From assembly GCA_032622095.1 (NCBI GenBank), contig CP136068.1, forward strand, positions 161,777,465-161,841,464: a stretch of DNA of 64,000 nt, given 5' to 3'. Below, piece after piece: positions 35,379 to 47,300 of this stretch. A model generated the notes under the pieces. It saw nothing but the letters and a program-made list of their open reading frames with translations, had not been told where the DNA came from and ran no database searches. Each line of letters starts with the position of its first letter. The stretch's first letter is position 1. A program made the position numbers and the translations under genes. The DNA is from Siphonodentalium dalli. Taxonomy: Eukaryota; Mollusca; Scaphopoda; Gadilida; Siphonodentaliidae.

Positions 35379-36367
35379 TACCCTCACACCATAGCGTATG
35401 CTGAAACCTATAATATTTGTATACGCACCAAACACAAGCGAAATCAACAATTTTGTCAATTCTGTAACCTATTCGACCTATGGGTTGCGTGTGAGTTGCG
35501 TGTGGGTTGCGTGTGGGTTGTGTGTGGGTTGCGAACTGAACTTATGATCCCCCATTATCTGCGATCGCCGGCATACGAGTTGCGTGCGAGTTGCGTGTGA
35601 GTTGCGTGCAGAACTTACGAGTTGCGTTTGAGTTGCGTTCAAAACTTACAAGTTGCGTTTGACCTGCGTGCTAGTTGCGTGGTATTTGCGACCAGATTAA
35701 ACTGATGTCCAATAACAGCAAGAGGTAGCTCCATGTTGTCACCACGGAGGTCCACCAACAACTGACACGGATCTAGAAAAGGCCCACTATTTATACCATT
35801 TCTCAACACGCATGTAGTACGCAACTAACACGCAACTCACACGCAACTAATATGTTGGATACGCAGGGCATATATTGGGGATACGCTGGGAATAAGCACA
35901 ATAGGTTGGGGTACGCTACACACGCAACAGGATCAGAACAGGCACGCAACACGATCGCAAAATGATCGCAACAGGGACGCAACACGATCGCAAAATGATC
36001 GCAACAGGTAAGCAACACATTCGCAACATGTACGGTACCAAAACCTGGTCAGATACCTCAAATTTGGACCTGCGATCACCTGCGTTCATAACTTATGAGT
36101 TGCGTACCTGTAGCGACCGTGTTGCGTGCTTAGCGTACCTGTTGCTTCCCTGTTGCGTATAAATTGATCGCAGGCATTCGCAGAGAATTATTGAACATGT
36201 TCAAAATTTCGAGCTTACTCTGCGTGTGTCTGCGATCACATGCGTGCTTGTTGCGTACTTCAAACCTATAAAACTTATAGGTTGCGTGTGAGTTGCGTTC
36301 GGAACTTATGACCACTATTTTTTATTCGCAACCATACGCAACTGGTGATCGCTATGGTGTGAGGGTA
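35379..36367. mobile_element. Foldback-like element rich in TTGCGTG words (about 1 kb)
   Basis: TACCCTCACACCATAGCG at 35379-35396 is matched exactly in inverse by 36350-36367. Inside, the left part (35480-35680) is a cluster of GAGTTGCGTGTGGGTTGCG-type words. The right half carries CGCAAC/GATCGCAAC words in both orientations (35815-36030, 36075-36345). No ORF has independent support. Confidence 0.75.
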
Positions 36368-36841
36368 GCTTTTGCAAGAGCTAATGGGATCGAGACACAC
36401 AGTTAAAATAACTCAGAAACGCCTCTCTCGTGGGAGTTAGACCACTAGATCGTAGGGTTCTGGCAATTTCCTGGTTCAGCTATCCAAATTTATTCACACT
36501 GGGCAGATCCCCGGCCTACCAAGTTGATATTGTTCCTCGCTCTGGCTATTGACCACTCGACTACTTATCCAGTCATAATCCAGGATATGGATACCACTCC
36601 CACCCAGGCTTGTGAGTGAAAGGTTGGGAAAAATTGGGGGCAAATGGAATTATGCAAGCTCCCGGGATTGGTCTGGTTCAAAGGGGAGGGGGAGTGCACT
36701 CAGAATTACAAATGTTCCAATGTGGACCCCCCCCCACACGGAGATCTAATAAACACGTCCTTATGCGGCATAGATAAAATTCGCTTTGGCCCGCTGATAG
36801 TGGATTAATTTTTGCCTGGCCTAATTAAACTGACGATAAGG
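36368..36841. other. Gene-free spacer
   Basis: No feature recognised; a C run is present near 36727. Confidence 0.4.
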
Positions 36842-37262
36842 CTACGTTCATACGGTGGCAAGTTTGCACGGTGTGTTGTTGCGGGCATTTCGTCATAGAA
36901 AACCACATTGTGCCGGAATATGATCTGAAACGTGCACATACCATGCATGCATCTTTACCAAAGCGAAAGACATGAGAAGTAACATTAATCTAGTTCCACT
37001 TGTAACAGTGCTACTGGAATTTGTCTTCAAATACCTGCATGAGTTATTCTTGCGAGATAATTGCATGATAATTACAGGCAAATTCAAGTAGAATCGTAAC
37101 AAGTGGAACTACAGAGATTTTACTTCTCACGTAGTTAGTTGTGGCACAGATGCACTTTATGTGCTTGTTGTCGTTCATATTATGGCATCATATCGTTTTC
37201 TACGACAAAATGCCTGCAAACCATACCGTTCAAACTTGGAAGTGTATGAACTAAGTCGTAGT
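36842..37262. mobile_element. Inverted-repeat element (about 420 bp)
   Basis: The left arm has CTACGTTCATAC, GCGGGCATTTCGTCATAGAA and ACATTAATCTAGTTCCACTTG. The right arm has the inverse versions: CAAGTGGAACTACAGAGATT, TCTACGACAAAATGCCTGC and GTATGAACTAAG. The arms have diverged. The loop is centred near 37040-37070. Probably an old MITE. Confidence 0.65.
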
Positions 37263-37559
37263 GAATTAGTCATTATACCATAGTACTGACGAGCGAGACA
37301 CTACCAGTAATCATGTTATGATCACAATAATAATAATGGTGGTGCTGGTGTTTGCAAAATGACAGGGATAGCCTTCTCAATGGAGCTTTCCACAGAGACC
37401 ACGCCCACAGCGTTAACTATAGTACCGCCCGCTGGAGATAAGACTTTACCCATATAAATATTGTCTGTTACGTGAGATCGACTTCTGAGGTGAACACATC
37501 AGAACTTGCACCGGCTGAAACACTCATGTATGATTTGTGCAAATTTTGATCTTTTAAAC

Positions 37560-37830
37560 ATTTAAAACCAAATTTAATTAAATTAAATTAATTTTTTTTT
37601 TTTTAGATTAAACTCTGATCTGCTGTTGGAACAAAAAAATATAACTTTTTTTTATAATTTAAATTTAAAAAAAATAAATTAAACAAATTTTTTTAATTTA
37701 AATTTATAAATTTAAAAAAAATTAATTTAACTTTAAAATTAAAATTAACTTTTTAGATTTTTAGATCGAAACTTCTTAAAAAATAAAAAATTTGAAAAAC
37801 AAATAAAAATTAAATTTGTTTAAAAATGTT
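37560..37830. repeat. AT-only low-complexity tract
   Basis: Runs of AATTTAAATTAAATT with almost no G or C. No gene is possible here. Confidence 0.9.
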
Positions 37831-38394
37831 AATTAAAAGAATACGGCCGTTATAACATTTTTCGGGGTACCCCGAGGCACAACACCAAATTTGGTTGAAA
37901 TCGGTCAAAGGCTCTGGAAGAAAAACCGTGAACAGACCAGAGCAGACAGACAGATCCCTGAACTCTTTAATATATCTAAACCAGAGAACACACATTCGTT
38001 TTGCCATTAAATGTGAATATTATCATGCCAAATGAAAAATATTGTTATAATCACGAATAAATTTATAACATCATGGCGCAAATATAAATCTCAGTATATT
38101 ATGATTTGACAATAAAAAAAGTTGTTTGAAAATAGCCAATTTAACACTGAATGTATGCATGGATATCAAAATTAGGGTGAAGAAAGATGCAGCAGAATTT
38201 TATCTGCAGCCATTGGCCGGCTCAGTCGCTGATTGGTCGAAAATATTCGCTAATAAATATTTGATTGACAGCTGTGGAAAGGTCCATTATGGCCGGTTTG
38301 CATCAACATGATCAAACAACACAACCGTTATTAAAATATGTCACACTATACGTATTTATACGTATTAGTATACATGAAACCCCTATTATAACAT

Positions 38395-38990
38395 TTAAAA
38401 AACCATAACGTATTTCCGTTTATTACATGATCCTACCCATTCAATAAAGTGTGATATTAAACGTTTATTTAATAACAGGAAATAGTGCCAGGTGACCTTT
38501 GACTTCCGGTTTGTCGTCTGTTTAAATCCATACGCTACGTCTCAAAATACTATGGCTTCCAATATTTTTCCAACAAACAATAATGAATGAAGAGTTTGAA
38601 AAGTTATGTCATTAAATATGCGCCATTAAATTCACCAAAGAGTCTTTATTTATCAGGGACTATTTCATTACGCGGGCAAAGAACGCATAGTTACGCGAAA
38701 CGTCATCGCATGCCTTATATAACCCGATATTAATATAGCGTCCCATTTGTTCATTTAAGTATGTTTTGTCGATATTTTCGATCATGTAATAAATAGAATC
38801 TACAACTTGTCCCCAGTTTATAGCATGTGATATATACAGGATCTACAACGAGTCCCCAGTTTATAGCGGAATTTACAAAACTCGACCAGTAAATTAGGTC
38901 TGGACCTCGCCAAAGGCTCGATCCAGACCTAATATACTGGACTAGTTTTGTAAATTCCGCTATAAACTGGGGACTCGTTGTAGATCCTTC
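38395..38990. repeat. Dispersed repeat G, copy 2 (inverted)
   Basis: Reverse-complement counterpart of 11610-12175. It ends in the same imperfect palindrome (about 38838-38985), built from GAGTCCCCAGTTTATAGCGG and its complement around AGGTCTGGACCTCGCC. An extra partial palindrome arm (CTTGTCCCCAGTTTATAGC) lies just before it at about 38805-38825. Confidence 0.85.
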
Positions 38991-39308
38991 ATATATCACA
39001 TAGTGTATATGTCACTAGTGACGAATAAGCGCGTGCTTCCCGCCAAGTTGGCAGCGCGCCAACAAAATTACTTTACATTGATTAGACGGATTAATACGAT
39101 TTTGAAAATCCGCGCATGACACAAAAACCAGACAATGCAAAATGATTGATTTGTTCATTAAAGTGAAATTATTGTCCAACTTCGTTGCACTAACGAAAAT
39201 AGACACACAAACAAAGAGGCAAATTTGGGGACTGTATTTTTCGACGGAAATCTGAGCGCGCAATAATGTCGTGTACGACTGTGAAGCGTCTCAGCCAACT
39301 ATGTAAAT

Positions 39309-39370
39309 GTAAGTCGGGATTTTTTTACCCTGTGCCAATGCATTCTCTTATATATGCGAGTCGACCATAG
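39309..39370. mobile_element. Fragment of a type A palindrome element
   Basis: Sequence from GTAAGTCGGGATTTTTTTAC to the first half of a palindrome (ending GTCGACCATAG) is present. It then breaks off at the palindrome centre, where an unrelated segment begins at 39371. Confidence 0.85.
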
Positions 39371-39992
39371 TTGTTATGTTGGGATATAAGATTTATGAAA
39401 ATTGTTTGATAAATTTGATTCACAACTCGACTACGAGTCGTTCTGAATCAAACTAATCAAACTCGGTTCATAAAATATTATATAATTTATATCCCAACAA
39501 AACTCCTTGGAGATCCTCGATATTCTACATATTATAACTTTTATTATAACTACACACTTTATTATAACTACACACTTTATTGAATGTATTCTCGTGTGGT
39601 CGATCACCGGTGTACCCACCCACCCACACCCCATCCCGACATATAGTCTACATATTATAACTACACACTTTATTGAATGTATTCTCGTGTGGTCGATCAC
39701 CGGTGTACCCACCCACCCACCACGGCACCACCCCATCCCGACATATATTCTACATATTATAACTACACACTTTATTGAATGTATTCTCGTATGGTCGATC
39801 ACCGGTAGTATATGTAAGTACCCACCACCACCCCATCCCGCCACCCATAGTAATATAACTACACACTTTATTGAATGTATTCTCGTTTGATAAATTTGAT
39901 TCACAACTCGTCTATACGACTCGCTGTGAATCAAATTGATCAAACTCGTTTCATAAAATCATATATCCCAACAAAACTCGTTGGAAATCCTC
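39371..39992. repeat. Hairpin element plus four 98-104 bp tandem units
   Basis: A small palindromic element (39373-39504) has GTTATGTTGGGATATAA ends and a hairpin arm TTTGATAAATTTGATTCA. It is followed by four units starting near 39550, 39655, 39755 and 39855. Each contains AACTACACACTTTATTGAAT and, in the first three, GGTCGATCACCGGTGTACCC. A second partial hairpin (39885-39990) closes the region in the same orientation as the first. Confidence 0.8.
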
Positions 39993-39994
39993 TA

Positions 39995-40460
39995 TATATG
40001 ACCCGCCATATCAAATCCAGTCGTGAGTCGGGATTTTTTTACCCTGTGCCAATGCATTCTCTTATATATGCGAGTCGATCATAGGTCGCCTCGCATATAT
40101 AAGAGAATGCATTGGCCTAACAATTTTTTATCATTTTTTTAAATAAATGTTTCTTACAATTTTTAGGACATAAAATAAAAAAACATCCATTACCCTGCAG
40201 GGAGCCCCACACATATATATAAGCATATAGAAGAGTGTCGTCTGCTCATATTTGTCTGTGGCTCTGTATGGGTGAAATTATAAAATTGTTAAAGAATACA
40301 AGAAATGTTTTTTTAAATTGTAAAACATTGTTAGGGCAATGCATTCTCTTATATATGCGAGGCGACCTATGGTCAACTCGCATATATAAGAGAATGCATT
40401 GGCACAGGGTAAAAAAATCCCGACTTACGACTGGATTTGATATGGCGGGTCACATATATG
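39995..40460. mobile_element. Palindrome-bearing element, type A (copy 3)
   Basis: Ends are TATATGACCCGCCATATC and the complement, with GTCGTGAGTCGGGATTTT subterminal. Palindromes are at 40047-40117 and 40335-40403, with a loop hairpin at 40195-40268. Same orientation as the 28163-28628 copy. Confidence 0.85.
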
Positions 40461-40789
40461 CCATACCTGTAACAAGTCTTGCTGCGCGGCGAAAATGTCT
40501 AAATCATCAATATATCATGTTTTCCCGTTATACATGCACATTGTATTTTCAGACCGTGGTGTAAGGCATAGAATTAAAGTCACGGTGGGACGATCAAAAT
40601 CCTTAAAATGAAACGGATAAATTCAAGTATTCCAATGGGCAGTCGGTGTCGTCAGACCCGACGGTGGTGTATGATACCGAAATAAATTCACGGCGGGAAC
40701 AGCTGGCGGGAAGATGAAATGAAATTAATTTTGTGGACATATATTAAAAACATATTAACCATTTCATGGAGGGAGCTTCCTGATTTTTT

Positions 40790-41285
40790 GCGAAAACCCT
40801 GTACCAATGCATTCTCTGATATATGCGAGTCGACCATAGGTCGACTCGCATATATAAGAGAATGCATTGGCCTAACAAATTTGATATTATTTTTTATAAT
40901 TGTTAAATAATGTAAGAAAAAAGTGAACAAAAATGATAAAAATTATTAAATAATGTAAGAATTTTTTTTAAACATCGATAAAGAATGTAAGAAAAAAAGT
41001 TTTAAAAAATGATAAAATTGTTAACAAATATAAGAACAAATTATGAAATTTGTTATAGAATGTAAGAACAAATTATAAAAAATGATAAAAATTGTTAAAG
41101 AATGTAAGAAAACAATATAAAAAACAATAATTTTTAACAATTGATAAAAAAAAGTGATAATAAATTGTTAGGACAATGCATTCTATTATATATGCGAGGC
41201 GGCCTATGGTCGACTCGCATCTACAAGAGAATGCATTGGCACAGGGTCATTAATGTTGCGCCAGCGCAGCTCCCGTCATGAAAGG
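40790..41285. mobile_element. Palindrome-bearing element, type D (copy 1)
   Basis: Begins TTTTTGCGAAAACCCTGTAC with a palindrome at 40803-40871, here symmetric at the usual mismatch (GGTCGACTCGC). The loop is long (about 300 bp) and made of repeated TTGTTAAAGAATGTAAGAAA words. A second, diverged palindrome lies at 41173-41240. The right end reads GCGCCAGCGCAGCTCCCG then TCATGAAAGGGTTAA, so a CCCTTT terminus next to TTAA is again present. It abuts the 24-bp array. Confidence 0.7.
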
Positions 41286-41304
41286 GTTAAAATGTTTAGG
41301 CCTA

Positions 41305-44300
41305 ACACATGGAAAGGCCCTCCCTCTTACACATGGAAAGGCCCTCCCTCTTACACATGGAAAGGCCCTCCCTCTTACACGTGGAAAGGCCCTCCCTCTT
41401 ACACACGGAAAGGCCCTCCCTCTTACACATGGAAAGGCCCTCCCGCTTACACATGGAAAGGCCCCCCCTCTTACACATGTAAAGGCCCTCCCTCTTACAC
41501 ACGGAAAGACCCTCCCTCTTACACACGGAAAGACCCTCCCTCTTACACACGGAAAGGCCCTCCCTCTTACACACAGAAAGGCCCTCCTCTTACACATGGA
41601 AAGGCTCTCCCGCTTACACACGGAAAGGCCCTCCCTCTTACACATGTAAAGGCCCTCCCTCTTACACATGTAAAGGCCCTCCCTCTTACACACGGAAAGA
41701 CCCTCCCTCTTACACACGGAAAGACCCTCCCTCTTACACACGGAAAGGCCCTCCCTCTTACACGTGGAAAGGCCCTCCCTCTTACACATGGAAAGGCCCT
41801 CCCTCTTACACATGGAAAGGCACTCCCTCTTACACATCGAAAGGCCCTCCCTCTTACACATGGAAAGGCCCTCCCTCTTACACATGGAAAGGCCCTCCCT
41901 CTTACACATGGGAAGGCCCTCCCGCTTACACATGTAAAGGCCCTCCCTCTTACACATGGAAAGGCCCTCCCGCTTACACACGGAAAGGCCCTCCCTCTTA
42001 CACACGGAAAGGCCCCCCCTCTTACACATGGAAAGGCCCTCCCGCTTACACACGGAAAGGCCCTCCCTCTTACACACGGAAAGGCCCTCCCTCTTACACA
42101 TGGAAAGGCCCTCCCGCTTACACATGTAAAGGCCCTCCCGCTTACACATGTAAAGGCCCTCCCTCTTACACATGTAAAGGCCCTCCCGCTTACACATGTA
42201 AAGGCCCTCCCTCTTACACATGGAAAGGCCCTCCCGCTTACACACGGAAAGGCCCTCCCTCTTACACACGGAAAGGCCCTCCCTCTTACACACGGAAAGG
42301 CCCTCCCGCTTACACATGTAAAGGCCCTCCCGCTTACACATGTAAAGGCCCTCCCGCTTACACATGTAAAGGCCCTCCCTCTTACACATGGAAAGGCCCT
42401 CCCGCTTACACACGGAAAGGCCCTCCCTCTTACACACGGAAAGGCCCTCCCTCTTACACATGGAAAGGCTCTCCCGCTTACACACGGAAAGGCCCTCCCT
42501 CTTACACATGTAAAGGCCCTCCCTCTTACACATGGAAATGCCCTCCCTCTTACACATGTAAAGATCCTCCCTCTTACACATGTAAAGGCCCTCCCTCTTA
42601 CACACGGAAAGGCCCTCCCTCTTACACACTGAAAGGCCCTCCCTCTTACACATGGAAAGGCCCTCCCTCTTACACACGGAAAGACCCTCCCTCTTACACA
42701 CGGAAAGGCCCTCCCTCTTACACACGGAAAGGCCATCCCTCTTACACACGGAAAGGCCGTCCCTCTTACACACGGAAAGGCCCTCCCTCTTACACATGTA
42801 AAGGCCCTCCCTCTTACACACGGAAAGGCCCTCCCTCTTACACATGTAAAGGCCCTCCCTCTTACACATGGAAAGGCCCTCCCTCTTACACATGTAAAGA
42901 CCCTCCCTCTTACACATGTAAAGGCCCTCCCTCTTACACACGGAAAGGCCCTCCCTCTTACACACGGAAAGGCCCTCCCTCTTACACACGGAAAGACCCT
43001 CCCTCTTACACACGGAAAGGCCCTCCCTCTTACACATGGAAAGGCTCTCCCGCTTACACATGGAAAGGCTCTCCCTCTTACACATGTAAAGACCCTCCCT
43101 CTTACACATGTAAAGGCCCTCCCTCTTACACATGGAAAGGCCCTCCCTCTTACACACGGAAAGGCCCTCCCTCTTACACACGGAAAGGCCCTCCCTCTTA
43201 CACATGTAAAGGCCCTCCCTCTTACACACGGAAAGACCCTCCCTCTTACACACGGAAAGGCCCTCCCTCTTACACACGGAAAGGCCATCCCTCTTACACA
43301 CGGAAAGGCCCTCCCTCTTACACACGGAAAGGCCCTCCCTCTTACACATGTAAAGGCCCTCCCTCTTACACACGGAAAGACCCTCCCTCTTACACACGGA
43401 AAGGCCTTCCCTCTTACACACGGAAAGGCCATCCCTCTTACACATGGAAAGGCCCTCCCTCTTACACACGGAAAGGCCCTCCCTCTTACACATGTAAAGG
43501 CCCTCCCTCTTACACACGGAAAGGCCCTCCCTCTTACACATGTAAAGGCCATCCCTCTAACACACGGAAAGGCCCTCCCTCTTACACACGGAAAGACCCT
43601 CCCTCTTACACACGGAAAGGCCCTCCCTCTTACACATGGAAAGGCTCTCCCGCTTACACACGGAAAGGCCCTCCCTCTTACACATGTAAAGGCCCTCCCT
43701 CTTACACATGGAAAGGCCCTCCCTCTTACACATGTAAAGACCCTCCCTCTTACACATGTAAAGGCCCTCCCTCTTACACACGGAAAGGCCCTCCCTCTTA
43801 CACACGGAAAGGCCCTCCCTCTTACACACGGAAAGGCCCTCCCTCTTACACATGTAAAGGCTTTCCCTCTTACACACGGAAAGGCCCTCCCTCTTACACA
43901 TGTAAAGGCCCTCCCTCTTACACATGTAAAGACCCTCCCTCTTACACATGGGAAGACCCTCCCTCTTACACATGGAAAGGCCCTCCCGCTTACACATGGA
44001 AAGGCCCTCCCTCTTACACATGGGAAGGCCCTCCCTCTTACACATGGGAAGGCCCTCCCTCTTACACATGGAAAGGCCCCCCTCTTACACATGGAAAGAC
44101 CCTCCCTCTTACACATGGAAAGGCCCTCCCTCTTACACATGGAAAGGCCCTCCCTCTTACACATGGGAAGGCCCTCCCTCTTACACATGGAAAGGCCCTT
44201 CCTCTTACACATGGAAAGGCCCTCCCTCTTACACATGTAAAGGCCCTCCCTCTTACACATGGAAAGGCCCTCCCTCTTACACATGGAAAGGCCCTCCCTC

Positions 44301-47300
44301 TTACACATGTAAAGACCCTCCCTCTTACACATGGGAAGACCCTCCCTCTTACACATGGAAAGGCCCTCCCGCTTACACATGGAAAGGCCCTCCCTCTTAC
44401 ACATGGGAAGGCCCTCCCTCTTACACATGGGAAGGCCCTCCCTCTTACACATGGGAAGGCCCTCCCTCTTACACATGGAAAGGCCCTCCCTCTTACACAT
44501 GGAAAGACCCTCCCTCTTACACATGGAAAGGCCCTCCCTCTTACACATGGAAAGGCCCTCCCTCTTACACATGGGAAGGCCCTCCCTATTACACATGGAA
44601 AGGCCCTTCCTCTTACACATGGAAAGGCCCTTCCTCTTACACATGTAAAGGCCCTCCCTCTTACACATGGAAAGGCCCTCCCTCTTACACATGGAAAGGC
44701 CCTCCCTCTTACACATGGGAAGGCCCTCCCTCTAACACATGGAAAGACCCTCCCTCTTACACATGGAAAGGCCCTCACTCTTACACACGGAAAGGCCCTC
44801 CCTCTTACACATGGAAAGACCCTCCCTCTTACACATGGAAAGGCCCTCCCTCTTACACATGGGAAGGCCCTCCCTCTAACACACGGAAAGGCCCTCCCTC
44901 TTACACATGGAAAGGCCCTCCCTCTTACACATGGAAAGGCCCTCCATCTTACACATGGGAAGGCCCTCCCTCTTACACATGGGAAGGCCCTCCCTCTTAC
45001 ACATGGAAAGGCCCTCCCTCTTACACATGGGAAGGCCCTCCCTCTTACACATGGAAAGGCCCTCCCTCTTACACATGGAAAGACCCTCCCTCTTACACAT
45101 GGAAAGGCCCTCCCTCTTACACATGGAAAGGCCCTCCCTCTTACACATGGGAAGGCCCTACCTCTTACACACGGAAAGGCCCTTCCTCTTACACATGAAA
45201 AGGCCCTTCCTCTTACACATGTAAAGGCCCTCCCTCTTACACATGGGAAGGCCATCCCTCTTACACATGGGAAGGCCATCCCTCTTACACATGGGAAGGC
45301 CATCCCTCTTACACATATAAAGACCCTCCCTCTTACACATGGAAAGACCCTTCCTCATACACATTGAAAGGCTATCCCTCTTACACATGGAAAGGCCCTC
45401 CCTCTTACACATGGAAAGACCCTCCCTCTTACACATGGGAAGGCCCTCCCTCTTACACATTGACACGCCCTCCCTCTTACACATTGAAAGGCCATCCCTC
45501 TTACACATGGAAAGGCCCTCACTCTTACACATGGAAAGACCCTCCCTCTTACACATGGAAAGGCCCTCCCTCTTACACATGGAAAGGCCCTCCCTCTTAC
45601 ACATGGGCAGGCCCTCCCTCTTACACATGGAAAGGGCCTCCCTCTTACACATGGAAAGGCACTCCCTCTTACACATGGAAAGGCCCTCCCTCTTACACAT
45701 GGAAAGGCCCTCCCTCTTACACATGGGAAGGCCCTCCCTCTTACACATGGAAAGGGCCTCCCTCTTACACATGGAAAGGCACTCCATCTTACACGTGGGA
45801 AGGCCCTCCCTCTTACACATGGAAAGACCCTCCCTCTTACACATGGAAAGACCCTCCATCTTACACATGTAAAGGCCCTCCCTCTTACACATGGGAAGGC
45901 ACTCCCTCTTACACATGTAAAGGCCCTCCCTCTTACACATGGAAAGACCCTCCCTCTTACACATGGAAAGACCCTCCCTCTTTCACATGGAAAGACCCTC
46001 CCTCTTACACATGGGAAGGCCCTCCCTCTTACACATGGGAAGGCCCTCCCTCTTACACATGGAAAGACCCTCCCTCTTACACATGGGAAGGCCCTCCATC
46101 TTACACATGTAAAGGCCCTCCCTCTTACACATGGAAAGACCCTCCATCTTACACATGTAAAGGCCCTCCCTCTTACACATGGGAAGGCACTCCCTCTTAC
46201 ACATGTAAAGGCCCTCCCTCTTACACATGGAAAGACCCTCCCTCTTACACATGGAAAGACCCTCCCTCTTACACATGGAAAGACCCTCCCTCTTACACAT
46301 GGGAAGGCCCTCCCTCTTACACATGGAAAGACCCTCCCTCTTACACATGGGAAGGCCCTCCCTCTTACACATGGAAAGGGCCTCCCTCTTACACATGGAA
46401 AGGCACTCCCTCTTACATATGGAAAGGCCCTCCCTCTTACACATGGAAAGACCCTCCCTCTTACACATGGAAAGACCCTCCCTCTTACACATGGAAAGAC
46501 CCTCCCTCTTACACATGGAAAGACCCTCCCTCTAACACATGGAAAGGCCCTCCATCTTACACATGGAAAGGCCCTTCCTCTTACACATGGGAAGGCCCTC
46601 CCTCTTACACATGTAAAGGCCCTCCCTCTTACACATGGAAAGGCCCTCCCTCTTACACATGTAAAGGCCCTCCCTCTTACACATGGAAAGACCCTCCCTC
46701 TTACACATGGAAAGACCCTTCCTCATACACATTGAAAGGCCATCCCTCTTACACATGGAAAGGCCCTCCATCTTACACATGTAAAGGCCCTCCCTCTTAC
46801 ACATGGAAAGGCCCTCCCTCTTACACATGTAAAGGCCCTCCCTCTTACACATGGGAAGGCCCTCCCTCTTACACATGTAAAGGCCCTCCCTCTTACACAT
46901 GGAAAGGCCCTCCCTCTTACACATGTAAAGGCCCTCCCTCTTACACATGGAAAGACCCTCCCTCTTACACATGGAAAGGCACTCCCTCTTACACATTGAA
47001 AGGCCCTCCCTCTTACACATGTAAAGGCCCTCCCTCTAACACATGGGAAGGCCCTCCCTCTTACACGTGTAAAGGCCCTCCCTCTTACACATGTAAAGGC
47101 ACCTCTCTTACACATGGAAAGGCCCTCCCTCTTACACATGTAAAGGCCCTCCCTCTTACACATGGAAAGACCCTCCCTCTTACACATGGAATGACCCTCC
47201 CTCTTACACATGGAAAGACCCTCCCTCTTACACATGGAAAGGCACTCCCTCTTACACATTGAAAGGCCCTCCCTCTTACACATGTAAAGGCCCTCCCTCT

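Noticed and set aside
38150-38300. Promoter with ATTGG boxes
   Set aside because: Two inverted CCAAT words alone, in AT-rich gene-free DNA, are not enough.
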